A stretch of 64,000 nucleotides of DNA, from contig JAUIAH010000001.1 in assembly GCA_030425385.1 (NCBI GenBank), positions 558,001 through 622,000 on the forward strand, given 5' to 3'. The notes beneath the pieces are model-generated. The model did not search any database, was not told the DNA's origin, and was given only the letters and a program-made list of their open reading frames with translations. Below, piece by piece: positions 29,336-38,532 of the stretch (the first letter of the stretch is position 1; the number at the start of each line of letters is the position of its first letter). The DNA comes from Verrucomicrobiia bacterium. Lineage in GTDB: Bacteria; Verrucomicrobiota; Verrucomicrobiia; Verrucomicrobiales; DEV007. The translations under genes and the position numbers were made by a program.

Positions 29336-32300
29336 ATGGTCAGGTGGTGGTTCATAACAAGTTTGCGAGCGATGGCATGCCTGATCACGGTGTCATCTTT
29401 CGAGAGGCTTGGAGCTGAGCCTGGGCCCTATCAGATCCATCGCTTCCGATTGGATGAGACGGGGCAGATCTTTCCAGAGAACGCTGTGAATTCGTGGAGT
29501 CATGACGATCTCGTGATCAATGCTCCCGTGGATCGCGTTTTCGTGGAGGGATGGGATGCCTTGGGTGAATGGAAGGAGGTTGGGACTGCGCCAGATCTTC
29601 CAGATACCAGTCATTATCTCATCGATCAATGGACGACCAAGCGGGGCCTTCCACACAATCATGTGCGAGAGCTCCTCCAAACGCGTGATGGGTATCTTTG
29701 GATAGGGACGACCGGAGGCTTGGCACGTTTCGACGGTTTGCGATTTGAACATTACAATCAGCAAACAGAACCCGCTATGGCGACATCGGGTGACAATGTG
29801 TTGTCGCTTGCAGAAACGGCTGGGGGTGCCCTTTGGATTGGTACGAGTGATGGATTGATTCATTGGGCACATGGGGAGATGCGGACCATTCCTGACCTAG
29901 CAGGGGTGCGTGTGGAAGATCTCTTGGTCGATCACGATCAACGTCTTTGGGTGGCTGGAAAGGATTCCAAACTGTTTCGGCAATCCAGGAGTGACCTGAC
30001 ATTTGCACCAGTGCCCTTGCCAGAGGGCTATGTTTCGAATGACCGATTGAGAAAACTGTGGCAACGAAAGGATCAGACAATCCTGATAGGCGGGATTGAC
30101 TTGCTCTCATGGCATCCTGATCGTCCCGAAGTCGTCGCCTTTCTCTCTACGAACAATCGAGGGGTCTACGACCTGGTAGAAGACACGGCGGGCACCACCT
30201 GGATCGGTACCTCTAATTCCGGGGTCATTGCCGTTTCCCCTGGGGCCGGTCGACATATCAGCCTCACCGGACGTCATCCGGAGAAGATACAAGCGCTCGC
30301 TATGGATCAAACCGGAACATTGTTTGCGAGTACCGCGCGACGAGGCCTCTACACGCGTGGACCTGAGGATCAAACCTTTGCGCCTCTGCGAGTGCCTGCG
30401 GATCTTGGCGATGTTTCAAGGATCATGCCCGATGCTGACGGGAATCTATGGCTGGGCACCCGGCGCGATGGGCTCTTCCGTCTCCGTCAAAGTCGAGTGA
30501 ATACGTTTCGATTGAAGGAGCCATTTGGATTTCGTGATGTGAATGCTATCGCAAAGGCTCCTGATCAAAGTGTCTGGATTGCCACCGCCACCGGCTTTGT
30601 CCAATGGTCTGGGCGAGACATCGCGGTTTATTCGACCAATGACCTTTGGGGAGGAGCGATGCGAGCCATCTGGTTTGAGAAAGAAGGTGCTCGGATCAAT
30701 CTGCTCGGCGGCGCGGTGAGCACCTTGCCTCTTCATCCGAGCCAAGCTCGCGACTTCACCGTAGACTATCGCTCTTTCAAGATTGACACGGAAGAGATCC
30801 AATGTGTCTACCGCCAGCCGTCTGATCCATCTGTTTGGTGGATGGGAACGGAGGATAAAGGCGCGATCCGTTGGTCGGGTCTCGATCAGTACGGCGTGAT
30901 TGTGGAGCCCGAACTGGAAGGGGTCACCGTCCGCAGTTTCGCAGAGGATATGGATGAAAGCCTATGGATTGCCACGCACGGTCATGGATTGAAGCGATGG
31001 ACTGGCGATGGAATCGAAGGCTTTACCACTGATGATGGCCTCGCCCACAATGCCTGCAATGGGTTGTGGTTGGATGATGACGGCGCGCTTTGGGTCGCCA
31101 CCGAAGGCGGACTCTCCCTTAGAGATGGCGAGCACTTTTATTCGTTCTCGGCGGAGCAAGGCCTGCCCCATGATGAAGTAAAGTGTGTGATGGGCGATGA
31201 TCAGAATCGTCTTTGGTTAGGATCTCCCGTGGGCATTTATCGGATCTTCAAAGATGACTTTCGACGAGTGGCCAGCGGGCAATTGAACCGCCTGCGCGCC
31301 GTCGTCTATGATCATCATGATGGGATGCGCACCGTGGGCGCCGGGCGTGGATATTTAGGCGATGTGTGCAAGATGCATGATGGCACTCTGTGGTTTGCGA
31401 CCGATGACGGGGTTGCGATCATTGATCCTCGAGATCATCAGGACATCGTTCATCCGCCCTCGGTCTTTATTGAGGGAGTGGTGGCTAACGGGCGGAATGT
31501 GACGAGTGAGGGTCGTGGCCACCTTGTCATCCCACCGGGTGGAGCTGCTGCTCTGAGCCTGCGATTCACGGCGATCGATCTCACCAATGCCGCAAAGCTG
31601 CCGTTCCAATATCGGCTGGAAGGTTTTGACACTGAATGGCGGATTGGCGGGCCCAGCCGACAAGTGACGTATACGAATCTGCCGCCAGACTCCTATCGCT
31701 TTCACGTGCAAGCCGCCAATCACCACGGGTTCTGGAATCGTAAAGGCGCTCAGCTCATGCTCACGATTCGGCCTCACTATTATCAAACGCTCTGGTTTAA
31801 GATCGTCTTGGTTCTGGTCTTCTTGAGCGGGCTCGTGGCCCTCGCCTACCAACGGTTGCGGCGGCAGCGCTTGCTACTCGCATCGGAAAAACAGCGGGCA
31901 TTGCGATCGCAGCGCGATGCGATCGCCAATGACATGCACGACTTGTTGGGGGCTCCATTGACAAGTGCCCTTCTGAGCGCGGAGACGGAGTCCACGCATG
32001 AGCGCATCCGCGAGACCATTCATACCTTGCAACAATTCATCTGGACCACTACCCCTGCCAACGACGATCTAGAGAGTCTGCTAGACTATCTCGCGGATCT
32101 CGCGCAGAAGAATCTCTCCATGTCCGAGTGCAAGATCCGGTATCAATGGCCAAAGAAGATCCCTGCGCGCCATGTCTCGTCTGAGATTCGGCTACACTTG
32201 ACGGCGGCCATTCAGGAAGCGCTCCATAATATAGTGAAACATGCGCGCGCAAAGGGAGTCCTCTTTGCGGCGAGCCTAGAACCGCCAATGAATCCTACCC

Positions 32301-32491
32301 AACTCCTACTGGTTCTTCGTGATGACGGCGTTGGCTTTGATCCGGGCAATGTCGTCTTCGGACTAGGGTTGGCCTCGATGACGGAACGGCTGACGAGTTT
32401 GGGTGGGCACGTCGATATTCATGCCGAACCAGGGGACGGTGCGACACTTACCTTTCATTGCCCTCTTTCGAATCCCATGGATCAAGGTTAA
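29336..32491 (+). CDS. Beta-propeller sensor histidine kinase (HisKA_3 type)
   Basis: The 1051-aa protein has an N-terminal hydrophobic segment (MACLITVSSFERLGA), an extra roughly 80-residue N-terminal piece, then Reg_prop blades (LWIGTTGGLARF and similar) to about residue 720. A Y_Y_Y domain (LPFQYRLEGFDTEW) and a membrane helix at about 820-840 follow. The kinase core differs from the first propeller kinase. It has a HisKA_3 box NDMHDLLGAPLTS with the phospho-His near residue 866, and an ATPase with AIQEALHNIVKHA, DDGVGFD and FGLGLASMTERL. This NarX/DegS-type class pairs with NarL-type regulators, and one follows after 39 nt. The input ligand is unknown. Confidence 0.92.
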   Translation: MVRWWFITSLRAMACLITVSSFERLGAEPGPYQIHRFRLDETGQIFPENAVNSWSHDDLVINAPVDRVFVEGWDALGEWKEVGTAPDLPDTSHYLIDQWTTKRGLPHNHVRELLQTRDGYLWIGTTGGLARFDGLRFEHYNQQTEPAMATSGDNVLSLAETAGGALWIGTSDGLIHWAHGEMRTIPDLAGVRVEDLLVDHDQRLWVAGKDSKLFRQSRSDLTFAPVPLPEGYVSNDRLRKLWQRKDQTILIGGIDLLSWHPDRPEVVAFLSTNNRGVYDLVEDTAGTTWIGTSNSGVIAVSPGAGRHISLTGRHPEKIQALAMDQTGTLFASTARRGLYTRGPEDQTFAPLRVPADLGDVSRIMPDADGNLWLGTRRDGLFRLRQSRVNTFRLKEPFGFRDVNAIAKAPDQSVWIATATGFVQWSGRDIAVYSTNDLWGGAMRAIWFEKEGARINLLGGAVSTLPLHPSQARDFTVDYRSFKIDTEEIQCVYRQPSDPSVWWMGTEDKGAIRWSGLDQYGVIVEPELEGVTVRSFAEDMDESLWIATHGHGLKRWTGDGIEGFTTDDGLAHNACNGLWLDDDGALWVATEGGLSLRDGEHFYSFSAEQGLPHDEVKCVMGDDQNRLWLGSPVGIYRIFKDDFRRVASGQLNRLRAVVYDHHDGMRTVGAGRGYLGDVCKMHDGTLWFATDDGVAIIDPRDHQDIVHPPSVFIEGVVANGRNVTSEGRGHLVIPPGGAAALSLRFTAIDLTNAAKLPFQYRLEGFDTEWRIGGPSRQVTYTNLPPDSYRFHVQAANHHGFWNRKGAQLMLTIRPHYYQTLWFKIVLVLVFLSGLVALAYQRLRRQRLLLASEKQRALRSQRDAIANDMHDLLGAPLTSALLSAETESTHERIRETIHTLQQFIWTTTPANDDLESLLDYLADLAQKNLSMSECKIRYQWPKKIPARHVSSEIRLHLTAAIQEALHNIVKHARAKGVLFAASLEPPMNPTQLLLVLRDDGVGFDPGNVVFGLGLASMTERLTSLGGHVDIHAEPGDGATLTFHCPLSNPMDQG

Positions 32492-32530
32492 CCTGAACTA
32501 TCAACGAATTGCCAAGCGATCTCTGTGAGT

Positions 32531-33172
32531 ATGCTCCCACCCAGTAAAGTGGCCATTGTCGAGGATGACCAAAGGACACTCGATCAACTTGCTGACCTCT
32601 TTCAAGGGCAGGCAGCCTTTGACGTGGTTGCCATTGCTCAGGATGTGAAGACTGCTCTGAGAGAGATTCCCGCCCAGGATCCAGATCTCATTGTGTTAGA
32701 TATTCAACTGGGGAGTGACTCTCAAGCCGGCGTCGAGCTCATCACGGCCCTGAAAGCAGCATCTCCGACCGCGCAAATCATGATGCTCACCATCGTCAAA
32801 GACACCCTCACAATGTTCCGATGTCTTTATGCCGGTGCGTCCGAATATGTCGTGAAGGCCGACTTGCCACATGGGCTGATCTCGGCTGCTGGACGAGTCC
32901 TGCGAGGAGAATTGCCAACCTCCCAACCCATCGCGAGGAAGATCCAACAGCTGCTGACGGAACCCGAAGTCATCGCCCGAGAAATCTATGCGTTGACCGA
33001 GAAAGAATCCAAGGCCCTTGCCTTGGCTGCTGAGGGGTTGGTACTCAAGGAGATTGCCGATCAATTGGGAATCGGCCTCAGCACCGTCAAGGAGCGCTTT
33101 GCCAACATCTATGCGAAGATGCATGCGCACAGTCGATCGGAGGCGGTGGGCAAATTTCTCCGACCGCGCTAG
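32531..33172 (+). CDS. NarL-family response regulator
   Basis: The 213-aa protein starts at ATG (a GTG two codons upstream is possible). The receiver has E11-D12-D13, phospho-acceptor D57 in LIVLDIQLG, MMLTIVKD at beta-4, and the Lys in YVVKADLP. The LuxR-type HTH is LTEKESKALALAAEGLVLKEIADQLGIGLSTVKER. It is the cognate partner of the HisKA_3 kinase immediately upstream. The following gene, a secreted four-repeat protein 74 nt downstream, may be under its control, mirroring the first two-component system, which is also followed by an exported protein. Confidence 0.94.
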   Translation: MLPPSKVAIVEDDQRTLDQLADLFQGQAAFDVVAIAQDVKTALREIPAQDPDLIVLDIQLGSDSQAGVELITALKAASPTAQIMMLTIVKDTLTMFRCLYAGASEYVVKADLPHGLISAAGRVLRGELPTSQPIARKIQQLLTEPEVIAREIYALTEKESKALALAAEGLVLKEIADQLGIGLSTVKERFANIYAKMHAHSRSEAVGKFLRPR

Positions 33173-33246
33173 CCGGTCACCATCCACCACGATCCCTCCG
33201 TTTGGCCGGGTTGGCAGAGCGTGGTAAGGAGTATGTGATAGGGAGC

Positions 33247-35790
33247 ATGAACCACTCTCTACGCACTTTGGCTGTTGTTGGATGCAGTCTTTCGCAGGTA
33301 ATCTCCGCATACGGTCAACTAGGCGAAGCCGTTGATGCGCCTTCCTTGGGCTGGGTGAGCGGATCCAATGCGAATACTTCAAATAGTGAATGGTTCGCTC
33401 AAGGCAGTGAAACGTGGGACGGAGTAGATGCAGCTCGCAGCGGCCAAATAGAAAGCAATAAATCCACTTGGATACAGACAGAGATCACGGGGCCTGGAAC
33501 CATTAGCTTTCGGTGGAAAGTGTCGTCAAATCAAAGTGATCACTACCTATCACTATTTCTAGGGAAACCGACGTCTGTGGGTGAGTTTGAATGGTTGCGC
33601 CGAGGAGCCATTTCGGGTGAAGTCGATTGGGCACCAATGACCGTTACGGTACCCAAAGGCCGACATCTTGTGCGGTGGCAATACAGTAAGAACAATCAAG
33701 TTGCTGTGGGAACAGATGCGGGGTGGGTGGATCAGGTCTCATTTCACTCAGTGGCCGTGGTGGCGCTAGGCGATGCTTTGGAGGCCGAAACCCTTTCGTG
33801 GTCGTCCGGGGGGAGTCTGGGCAATGGCGACGTAGAATGGTTTGGGCAAAGCATCGAGCATTCAGATGGAGCTGACGCGGCGAGGACGCCCATCATTGGA
33901 ACCAATCAGGAATCTTGGATCGAGACCGAGGTGGATGGCCCTGGGACAGTGAGTTTTCGGTGGAAAGTCTCATCAAACCAGAGTGACCATTATCTCTCCA
34001 TGCTCACGGGAAAGCCCCTTCCTCACGGAGTTGAGTGGCTATCTCGGGGTGCGATATCCGGCTCAGTAGATTGGGAGACACGAACAGTGGTAGTTCCAAA
34101 GGGCAGGCATTATCTTCGTTGGCGATACAGCAAGAACAATCAGATTGACATCGGTCACGACGCCGGCTGGCTGGACACGGTAACTTTCACAGCAACTGAA
34201 GATGTTTCCCTGTCAGATGCATTGGACGGAAACCAACTGAGTTGGTCCTCTTCTGGAACCCTTGGGAAGGGAATGATTGCTTGGTCTGGCCAAACCATTG
34301 AACACGCAGACGGGACTGATGCGGCGCGCACACCTATTATCGGAACCAATGAGTTCACCTGGGTGGAGACGGAAGTAGTGGGGCCAGGAACGGTGAGCTT
34401 TCTTTGGAAGGTCTCTTCGAACCAAAGTGATCACTATCTGCGTGTGCGTCTAGGAAAGCCAACTTCTGGATTCGAAGTCGAGTGGCTTACTCGTGGATCA
34501 ATATCAGGTGAAGTCGGATGGCAACCAAGATCAATTACTGTTCCCAAAGGTAGGCACTTTGTCCGGTGGCAATACTCTAAGAACAATCAGGTGGACATTG
34601 GGGATGATGCTGGATGGCTGGATCAGGTGCTGTTCAATCCGTCCTCAGAGATAACCTTAGCTGACGCGTTGGATTCAGATCAATTGCAGTGGTTGTCGGG
34701 CGGAAGTGAAGGGAAAGGTCATGTGGAATGGTATGGACAGATGGAAGAAAGCTCGGATGGTATTGATGCCGCCAGGACGCCGATTATTGGCGCCAGTGAG
34801 GTGTCCTGGCTGGAGACATCAGTCATTGGTCCCGGGGTCATCACATTCAATTGGAAAGTATCTTCCAACCAATCGGACCACTATCTGGTATACGAAGTAG
34901 GCGATGCTGAGGGGCCTCCAGATTGGGGGACCGTGGCTTCTATCTCTGGAGAGGTGAATTGGAACACCCGCTCCTTTGACGTGCCCGCTGGAGTCAAACG
35001 TTTGAGGTGGCGCTATAGTAAGAACAATCAGGTAGATATAGGGCAAGATGCTGGGTGGATCGACAATGTCTACTTCACTTCCGATTCGTTCAATTCTTCT
35101 GCCAAACTCGCTGTGGGGTCGGTGCGATATGATCTCGCGACGGTTGAGGGGGGTGCGGACCGGCTAATCATACCTCTAAGGAATCTTGGTGTACAGCCGC
35201 TTAGTATTTATGAAGCCTCTTTTGATCAAGATTGGGGGGCGATTGTGAACCCGACACAGCCGATTGGCTCGCTTTCCACCATGGGCTTAATCGTGGATAT
35301 TTCTACTGCGGGGATTGGACCAGGTAATTACGAAGGAACTCTGAGAATTGAATCTTCAGCAACCAACACCCCGACACAAGACATTCAAGTAGGTGTGAGT
35401 GTATTAAGCAGCGTAGGACTTCCATTCGATCGTGATGCGGATGGTATGTCAGACGTGTATGAGGAGATTCATGGCCTCAACCTTCTCCGTGATGATGGCA
35501 ATGAAGACTTTGATCAGGATGGTGTGTCCAATTATCTTGAATCCGTTTACGGCACTTCTGCGTCCGATCAGGGCTCAGTGCCGATCCTGGAGGTTTCTTC
35601 CGCGAGGGCAACAGAGGTGATCATTCCTACGGAAGTTGGAGTGATCTATCAAATCCAGTCGACGACAGATCTGTCGTTGGGCATTTGGTCTGATGTTGGC
35701 GATCCCATCAGTGGGACCGGCGACGTCGTCTCCCGTTTCTTCTCGCAGCTTGGAAAGGACCGGTTCTTCTATCGCGTGGATATGAACTAG
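33247..35790 (+). CDS. Secreted protein with four tandem roughly 145-residue domains
   Basis: A frame is open from a TTG at 33202, but the ATG at 33247 gives a signal peptide (MNHSLRTLAVVGCSLSQV...GQ) and 847 aa. Four near-identical units occupy residues 27 to 610; each contains WxSGG, DGxDAARTPIIG, GPGTVSFRWKVSSNQSDHYL, RGAISG, VPKGRHxxRWxYSKNNQVDIG and DAGWLD. The units look like beta-sandwich modules. A linker beta domain (SIYEASFDQDWG) follows, then a calcium-loop-like segment DRDADGMSDVYEE with DFDQDGVSNYLE. The ending, YQIQSTTDLSLGIW...RFFYRVDMN, is typical of verrucomicrobial exoproteins. Function is unknown; adhesion or matrix binding is a guess. Confidence 0.88.
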   Translation: MNHSLRTLAVVGCSLSQVISAYGQLGEAVDAPSLGWVSGSNANTSNSEWFAQGSETWDGVDAARSGQIESNKSTWIQTEITGPGTISFRWKVSSNQSDHYLSLFLGKPTSVGEFEWLRRGAISGEVDWAPMTVTVPKGRHLVRWQYSKNNQVAVGTDAGWVDQVSFHSVAVVALGDALEAETLSWSSGGSLGNGDVEWFGQSIEHSDGADAARTPIIGTNQESWIETEVDGPGTVSFRWKVSSNQSDHYLSMLTGKPLPHGVEWLSRGAISGSVDWETRTVVVPKGRHYLRWRYSKNNQIDIGHDAGWLDTVTFTATEDVSLSDALDGNQLSWSSSGTLGKGMIAWSGQTIEHADGTDAARTPIIGTNEFTWVETEVVGPGTVSFLWKVSSNQSDHYLRVRLGKPTSGFEVEWLTRGSISGEVGWQPRSITVPKGRHFVRWQYSKNNQVDIGDDAGWLDQVLFNPSSEITLADALDSDQLQWLSGGSEGKGHVEWYGQMEESSDGIDAARTPIIGASEVSWLETSVIGPGVITFNWKVSSNQSDHYLVYEVGDAEGPPDWGTVASISGEVNWNTRSFDVPAGVKRLRWRYSKNNQVDIGQDAGWIDNVYFTSDSFNSSAKLAVGSVRYDLATVEGGADRLIIPLRNLGVQPLSIYEASFDQDWGAIVNPTQPIGSLSTMGLIVDISTAGIGPGNYEGTLRIESSATNTPTQDIQVGVSVLSSVGLPFDRDADGMSDVYEEIHGLNLLRDDGNEDFDQDGVSNYLESVYGTSASDQGSVPILEVSSARATEVIIPTEVGVIYQIQSTTDLSLGIWSDVGDPISGTGDVVSRFFSQLGKDRFFYRVDMN
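33320..35080 (+). repeat. Four tandem in-gene repeats of about 435 bp
   Basis: Units start near 33320, 33770, 34205 and 34660. The encoded cores are highly alike (for example KVSSNQSDHYL occurs in all four, SKNNQ in all four) while the third codon positions differ widely. This implies old duplications kept under protein-level selection, not recent slippage. The fourth unit is the most divergent, with LVYEVGDAEGPPDWG where the others have LGKP. Confidence 0.85.
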
Positions 35791-35802
35791 GTCCCATGCT
35801 TG

Positions 35803-35868
35803 TCGGGGAGAAGAGGAGAAAGAGGGTTGAGCCAGGGGAGGGTCGCCTGAATCTTCCCTTCTCCTCGA
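35803..35868. terminator. Candidate bidirectional terminator hairpin
   Basis: TCGGGGAGAAGAG (from 35803) and CCCTTCTCCTCGA (to 35868) pair with 11 of 13 matches across a loop of about 40 nt. It lies in the 115-nt space between two convergent genes, where a shared terminator is expected. The loop is long and no T-run follows on either side, so the call is weak. Confidence 0.3.
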
Positions 35869-35905
35869 TAAGTCTCGAAGTGTAGGTGAAGATGTGAGTG
35901 ATTGC

Positions 35906-36574
35906 CTATTGACTCAGGGGTTGCAGAGTGATCTCCACCCGCCGGTTCATTTGTCGACCTTCGGCGGTCCCGTTGTCTGCGATGGGGTAATCAGGACCAT
36001 AGCCATTGACATAGAGACGTGCTGGTTGCACCCCTTGTGCCCTTAGGTAGTCGGCCACGGCGGTGGCCCGTCGTGTGGAAAGGCCGAGATTGTAGGCATG
36101 ATTACCGGTGTTGTCGGTGTGGCCTGCCACATCTACCAAGGTTTGTGGAAACTCTTTCATGACTTTGCTGACAGATGTGAGCACGGGATAGAATCCGGAT
36201 TGAATGTCTGAGCGATTCACCTCGAAGGTGACATTGCCCGGCATATTGAGAATGAGATGCTGGCCGCGGCGGGTGACACTGACGCCGGTGTCTCGAAGCT
36301 CCGCTCGCAGACGGGCTTCTTGGCGGTCCATGTAGTTCCCAATGACGCCTCCACCGAGCGCCCCAATGCCCGCGCCAATCAGCGCCCGCTTTCGGCGTTC
36401 CTTACTGTCGTCCCCGCTGAGTGCGCCAATGCCAGCTCCTGCCAGCCCGCCGATCAGCGAGCCAAGAGCAGTCTTGCTCGCCTGCTGCTCCCCAGTGAAG
36501 GGATCAGTCGTGCAGGCAGATAGGGCCAGTGAGACGGAGAGGAGAATGGTCGTGATGGGGTGGCGTGTATTCAT
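35906..36574 (-). CDS. OmpA-family lipoprotein with glycine zipper
   Basis: I start at the ATG giving MNTRHPITTILLSVSLALSAC, a lipoprotein signal with lipobox LSAC and Cys21; an upstream Met adds 11 residues but breaks that signal. The 222-aa product has a glycine-zipper segment (GSLIGGLAGAGIGALSG and ALIGAGIGALGGGVIG) near residues 35-80 and an OmpA-like peptidoglycan-binding domain from 110 (VDVAGHTDNTGNHAYNLGLS, NGYGPDYPIADN, NRRVEITL). This is the architecture of YiaD and related outer-membrane lipoproteins that tether the outer membrane to the wall. It faces the convergent four-repeat gene. Confidence 0.93.
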   Translation of the reverse strand: MNTRHPITTILLSVSLALSACTTDPFTGEQQASKTALGSLIGGLAGAGIGALSGDDSKERRKRALIGAGIGALGGGVIGNYMDRQEARLRAELRDTGVSVTRRGQHLILNMPGNVTFEVNRSDIQSGFYPVLTSVSKVMKEFPQTLVDVAGHTDNTGNHAYNLGLSTRRATAVADYLRAQGVQPARLYVNGYGPDYPIADNGTAEGRQMNRRVEITLQPLSQ

Positions 36575-36723
36575 GGTAAGCGGTAACTGGAGAGCACTGT
36601 AGGCCATGGGGACAGCTTCAAGAAGGGTTTTATCCAGCCGACAACGAAGGCACGCGCGTGGTCCTCACTTGCATTCTGACACCACCCCCGCCAACGGTTG
36701 ATAGTCCCCCCAACTGCATTTGA

Positions 36724-37431
36724 ATGAGCGCGAGAGCCGATGAGAAACCAAACCGAAAGTCCGCGAAGCGCTACGTTGTCGCTGGTCTCCTCGCCATTAT
36801 CCCGCTATGGATCACGTGGTTGGTGTTGACCTTTCTGTTCAACACGCTTTCGGGAGTGGGCAAGCCGTTGGTGAGATTGTTAGCGGGATTCGTCTCCTCC
36901 TGGTTTCCTGAACTGGCACAGAGCATTCAGAGCGAAACGTCTCAATCGATCGTTGCGGTGATCCTCGTGCTGTTATCACTCTTTCTGTTGGGTTGGGTGA
37001 CTACCAATGTGGTGGGACGTCGTCTCTTTGCCTTCTTTGAGTCGTTGTTAGACCAGATTCCCTTTGTGAAGTCCATCTACGGCGCTGTGAAGAAATTGGT
37101 GAATGTCTTGCAAGACAATCCGAGTGGTGATGTGCAGCGGGTGGTGCTCATCGACTTTCCGTCTCCAGAAATGAAGACGGTCGGATTGGTCACACGAACC
37201 CTCACGGATTCTGACACCGGGAGAAAGCTGGCGGCTGTGTATGTGCCCACGACGCCAAATCCGACCTCTGGGTATTTGGAGATTGTGCCTGTCGAACGAA
37301 TTGTCGCGACCAACTGGTCGATGGATGAAGCCATGGCTTTCATTGTATCTGGCGGTGCCGTCGCTCCAGAACACATGCACTATGAGAAGTCCTCAGTGCT
37401 AGCAAAGGAAGATGATCGCAAGATGGAATAG
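36724..37431 (+). CDS. DUF502 family inner-membrane protein
   Basis: The 235-aa protein has a basic N-terminus and two membrane helices (VVAGLLAIIPLWITWLVLTFLF and SIVAVILVLLSLFLLGWVTTNV). A soluble part with SIYGAVKKLVNVLQ, VVLIDFPSPEMKTVGLVT and VYVPTTPNPTSGYLEIVP is the diagnostic pattern of DUF502. Members are widespread; the function is not established in this lineage. CorA starts 14 nt downstream on the same strand, so the two are likely co-transcribed. Confidence 0.92.
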   Translation: MSARADEKPNRKSAKRYVVAGLLAIIPLWITWLVLTFLFNTLSGVGKPLVRLLAGFVSSWFPELAQSIQSETSQSIVAVILVLLSLFLLGWVTTNVVGRRLFAFFESLLDQIPFVKSIYGAVKKLVNVLQDNPSGDVQRVVLIDFPSPEMKTVGLVTRTLTDSDTGRKLAAVYVPTTPNPTSGYLEIVPVERIVATNWSMDEAMAFIVSGGAVAPEHMHYEKSSVLAKEDDRKME

Positions 37432-37445
37432 AAAGATACTGACTG

Positions 37446-38525
37446 ATGGAATCGCCGATACGCATGAGTGATCCCGTGGTGGACCCGAGAACGCCAGGAT
37501 TGTCGCCTGATAAACTCGTCCATGTGGGCGAACAACTGGCAGATCACGTTCGCTTTCGAGTCTATCGTTATGATCAATCGGTCTTGGAAGAGCAGGAAAC
37601 GCGTTCGGTGAAAGATTGCGTTGCCTTTGCGAAGGGGCGCAAGAATGCCTGGATCCAAGTCATCGGCCTGCATGAAGTGAAGCTTATCGCGCGTCTTACC
37701 GAAGCGTTAGACATGCATCCTCTAGTTCGTGAAGACGTTCTCAATACCTTGCATCGTCCCAAGATTGAGAGTTATGACGATCTCGTTCTCGTGACGACGA
37801 AGCTATTGTCTTGGGAAGAGGATGCTGAGGCCTGTCGTGCCGAGCAATTATCCGTCATCCTGACAAAGCATTTAGTGGTCAGTTTTCACGAGTCGGAGCC
37901 GGAGCAATTTCAGCCCGTCGTCAATCGTCTTAGTCGGCCTGGTCGACGGATGCGATTGCTGGGGCCAGATTATCTTTTCTGGGCATTGTTGGATACGTCG
38001 ATCGATTTCTACTTTCCTGTCTTCGATCAGTTTGAAGAGCGCATGGAGTCTATTGAAGAACAATTGGAAGAAGATGGCTCCAATGTCGACTCGACGGCGG
38101 TTTATGAATGTCGTCGAGAGATCCTCAACGTCTACCGTTCCATCCGTCCCCTTCGCGATGTGATGGTGAAGCTGCAGCGGCTTGAGTCTCTCTTGCTGAC
38201 AGCGAGTACGGAGGCCTTCTTTCGAGATCTCGTGGACAATGCGTGGCATGCATTGGACGAGATTGACGCCCTTCGAGATGCGAGTGCAGGGATGCGTGAT
38301 TTCCACACGGCGGTGATGAATAATCACATGAATCAAGTCATGAAGGTGCTGACATGCTTTGCCACAATCTTCATGCCGCTAACATTCCTTGCTGGCATTT
38401 ACGGAATGAACTTCGAGCACATGCCAGAACTGACATGGCCATGGGCGTATGCGGCGGTGTGGGGCGTGTTCCTTGCGGTATCGGGAATCATGTTCCTCTT
38501 CTTTCGGCGCAAAGGGTGGCTTTAG
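37446..38525 (+). CDS. corA: CorA-family divalent cation transporter
   Basis: The 359-aa protein has the long cytoplasmic alpha/beta and stalk domain (EALDMHPLVREDVLNTLHRPKIE, then the long helix with MESIEEQLEE). It ends in two membrane helices with the family's YGMN selectivity motif (residues 319-322) between them and a basic tail FFRRKGWL. It forms pentamers that import Mg2+ (or Co2+/Ni2+). The second Met (codon 7) is a possible start. It converges with the phosphoesterase gene, whose 3' end lies 7 nt away. Confidence 0.95.
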   Translation: MESPIRMSDPVVDPRTPGLSPDKLVHVGEQLADHVRFRVYRYDQSVLEEQETRSVKDCVAFAKGRKNAWIQVIGLHEVKLIARLTEALDMHPLVREDVLNTLHRPKIESYDDLVLVTTKLLSWEEDAEACRAEQLSVILTKHLVVSFHESEPEQFQPVVNRLSRPGRRMRLLGPDYLFWALLDTSIDFYFPVFDQFEERMESIEEQLEEDGSNVDSTAVYECRREILNVYRSIRPLRDVMVKLQRLESLLLTASTEAFFRDLVDNAWHALDEIDALRDASAGMRDFHTAVMNNHMNQVMKVLTCFATIFMPLTFLAGIYGMNFEHMPELTWPWAYAAVWGVFLAVSGIMFLFFRRKGWL

Positions 38526-38532
38526 GTTGTTG

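Noticed and set aside
33320-35080. Tandem repeats as a CRISPR-like or recent slippage array.
   Set aside because: Units are about 435 bp, in frame, and diverged at synonymous sites, so they are protein domains.
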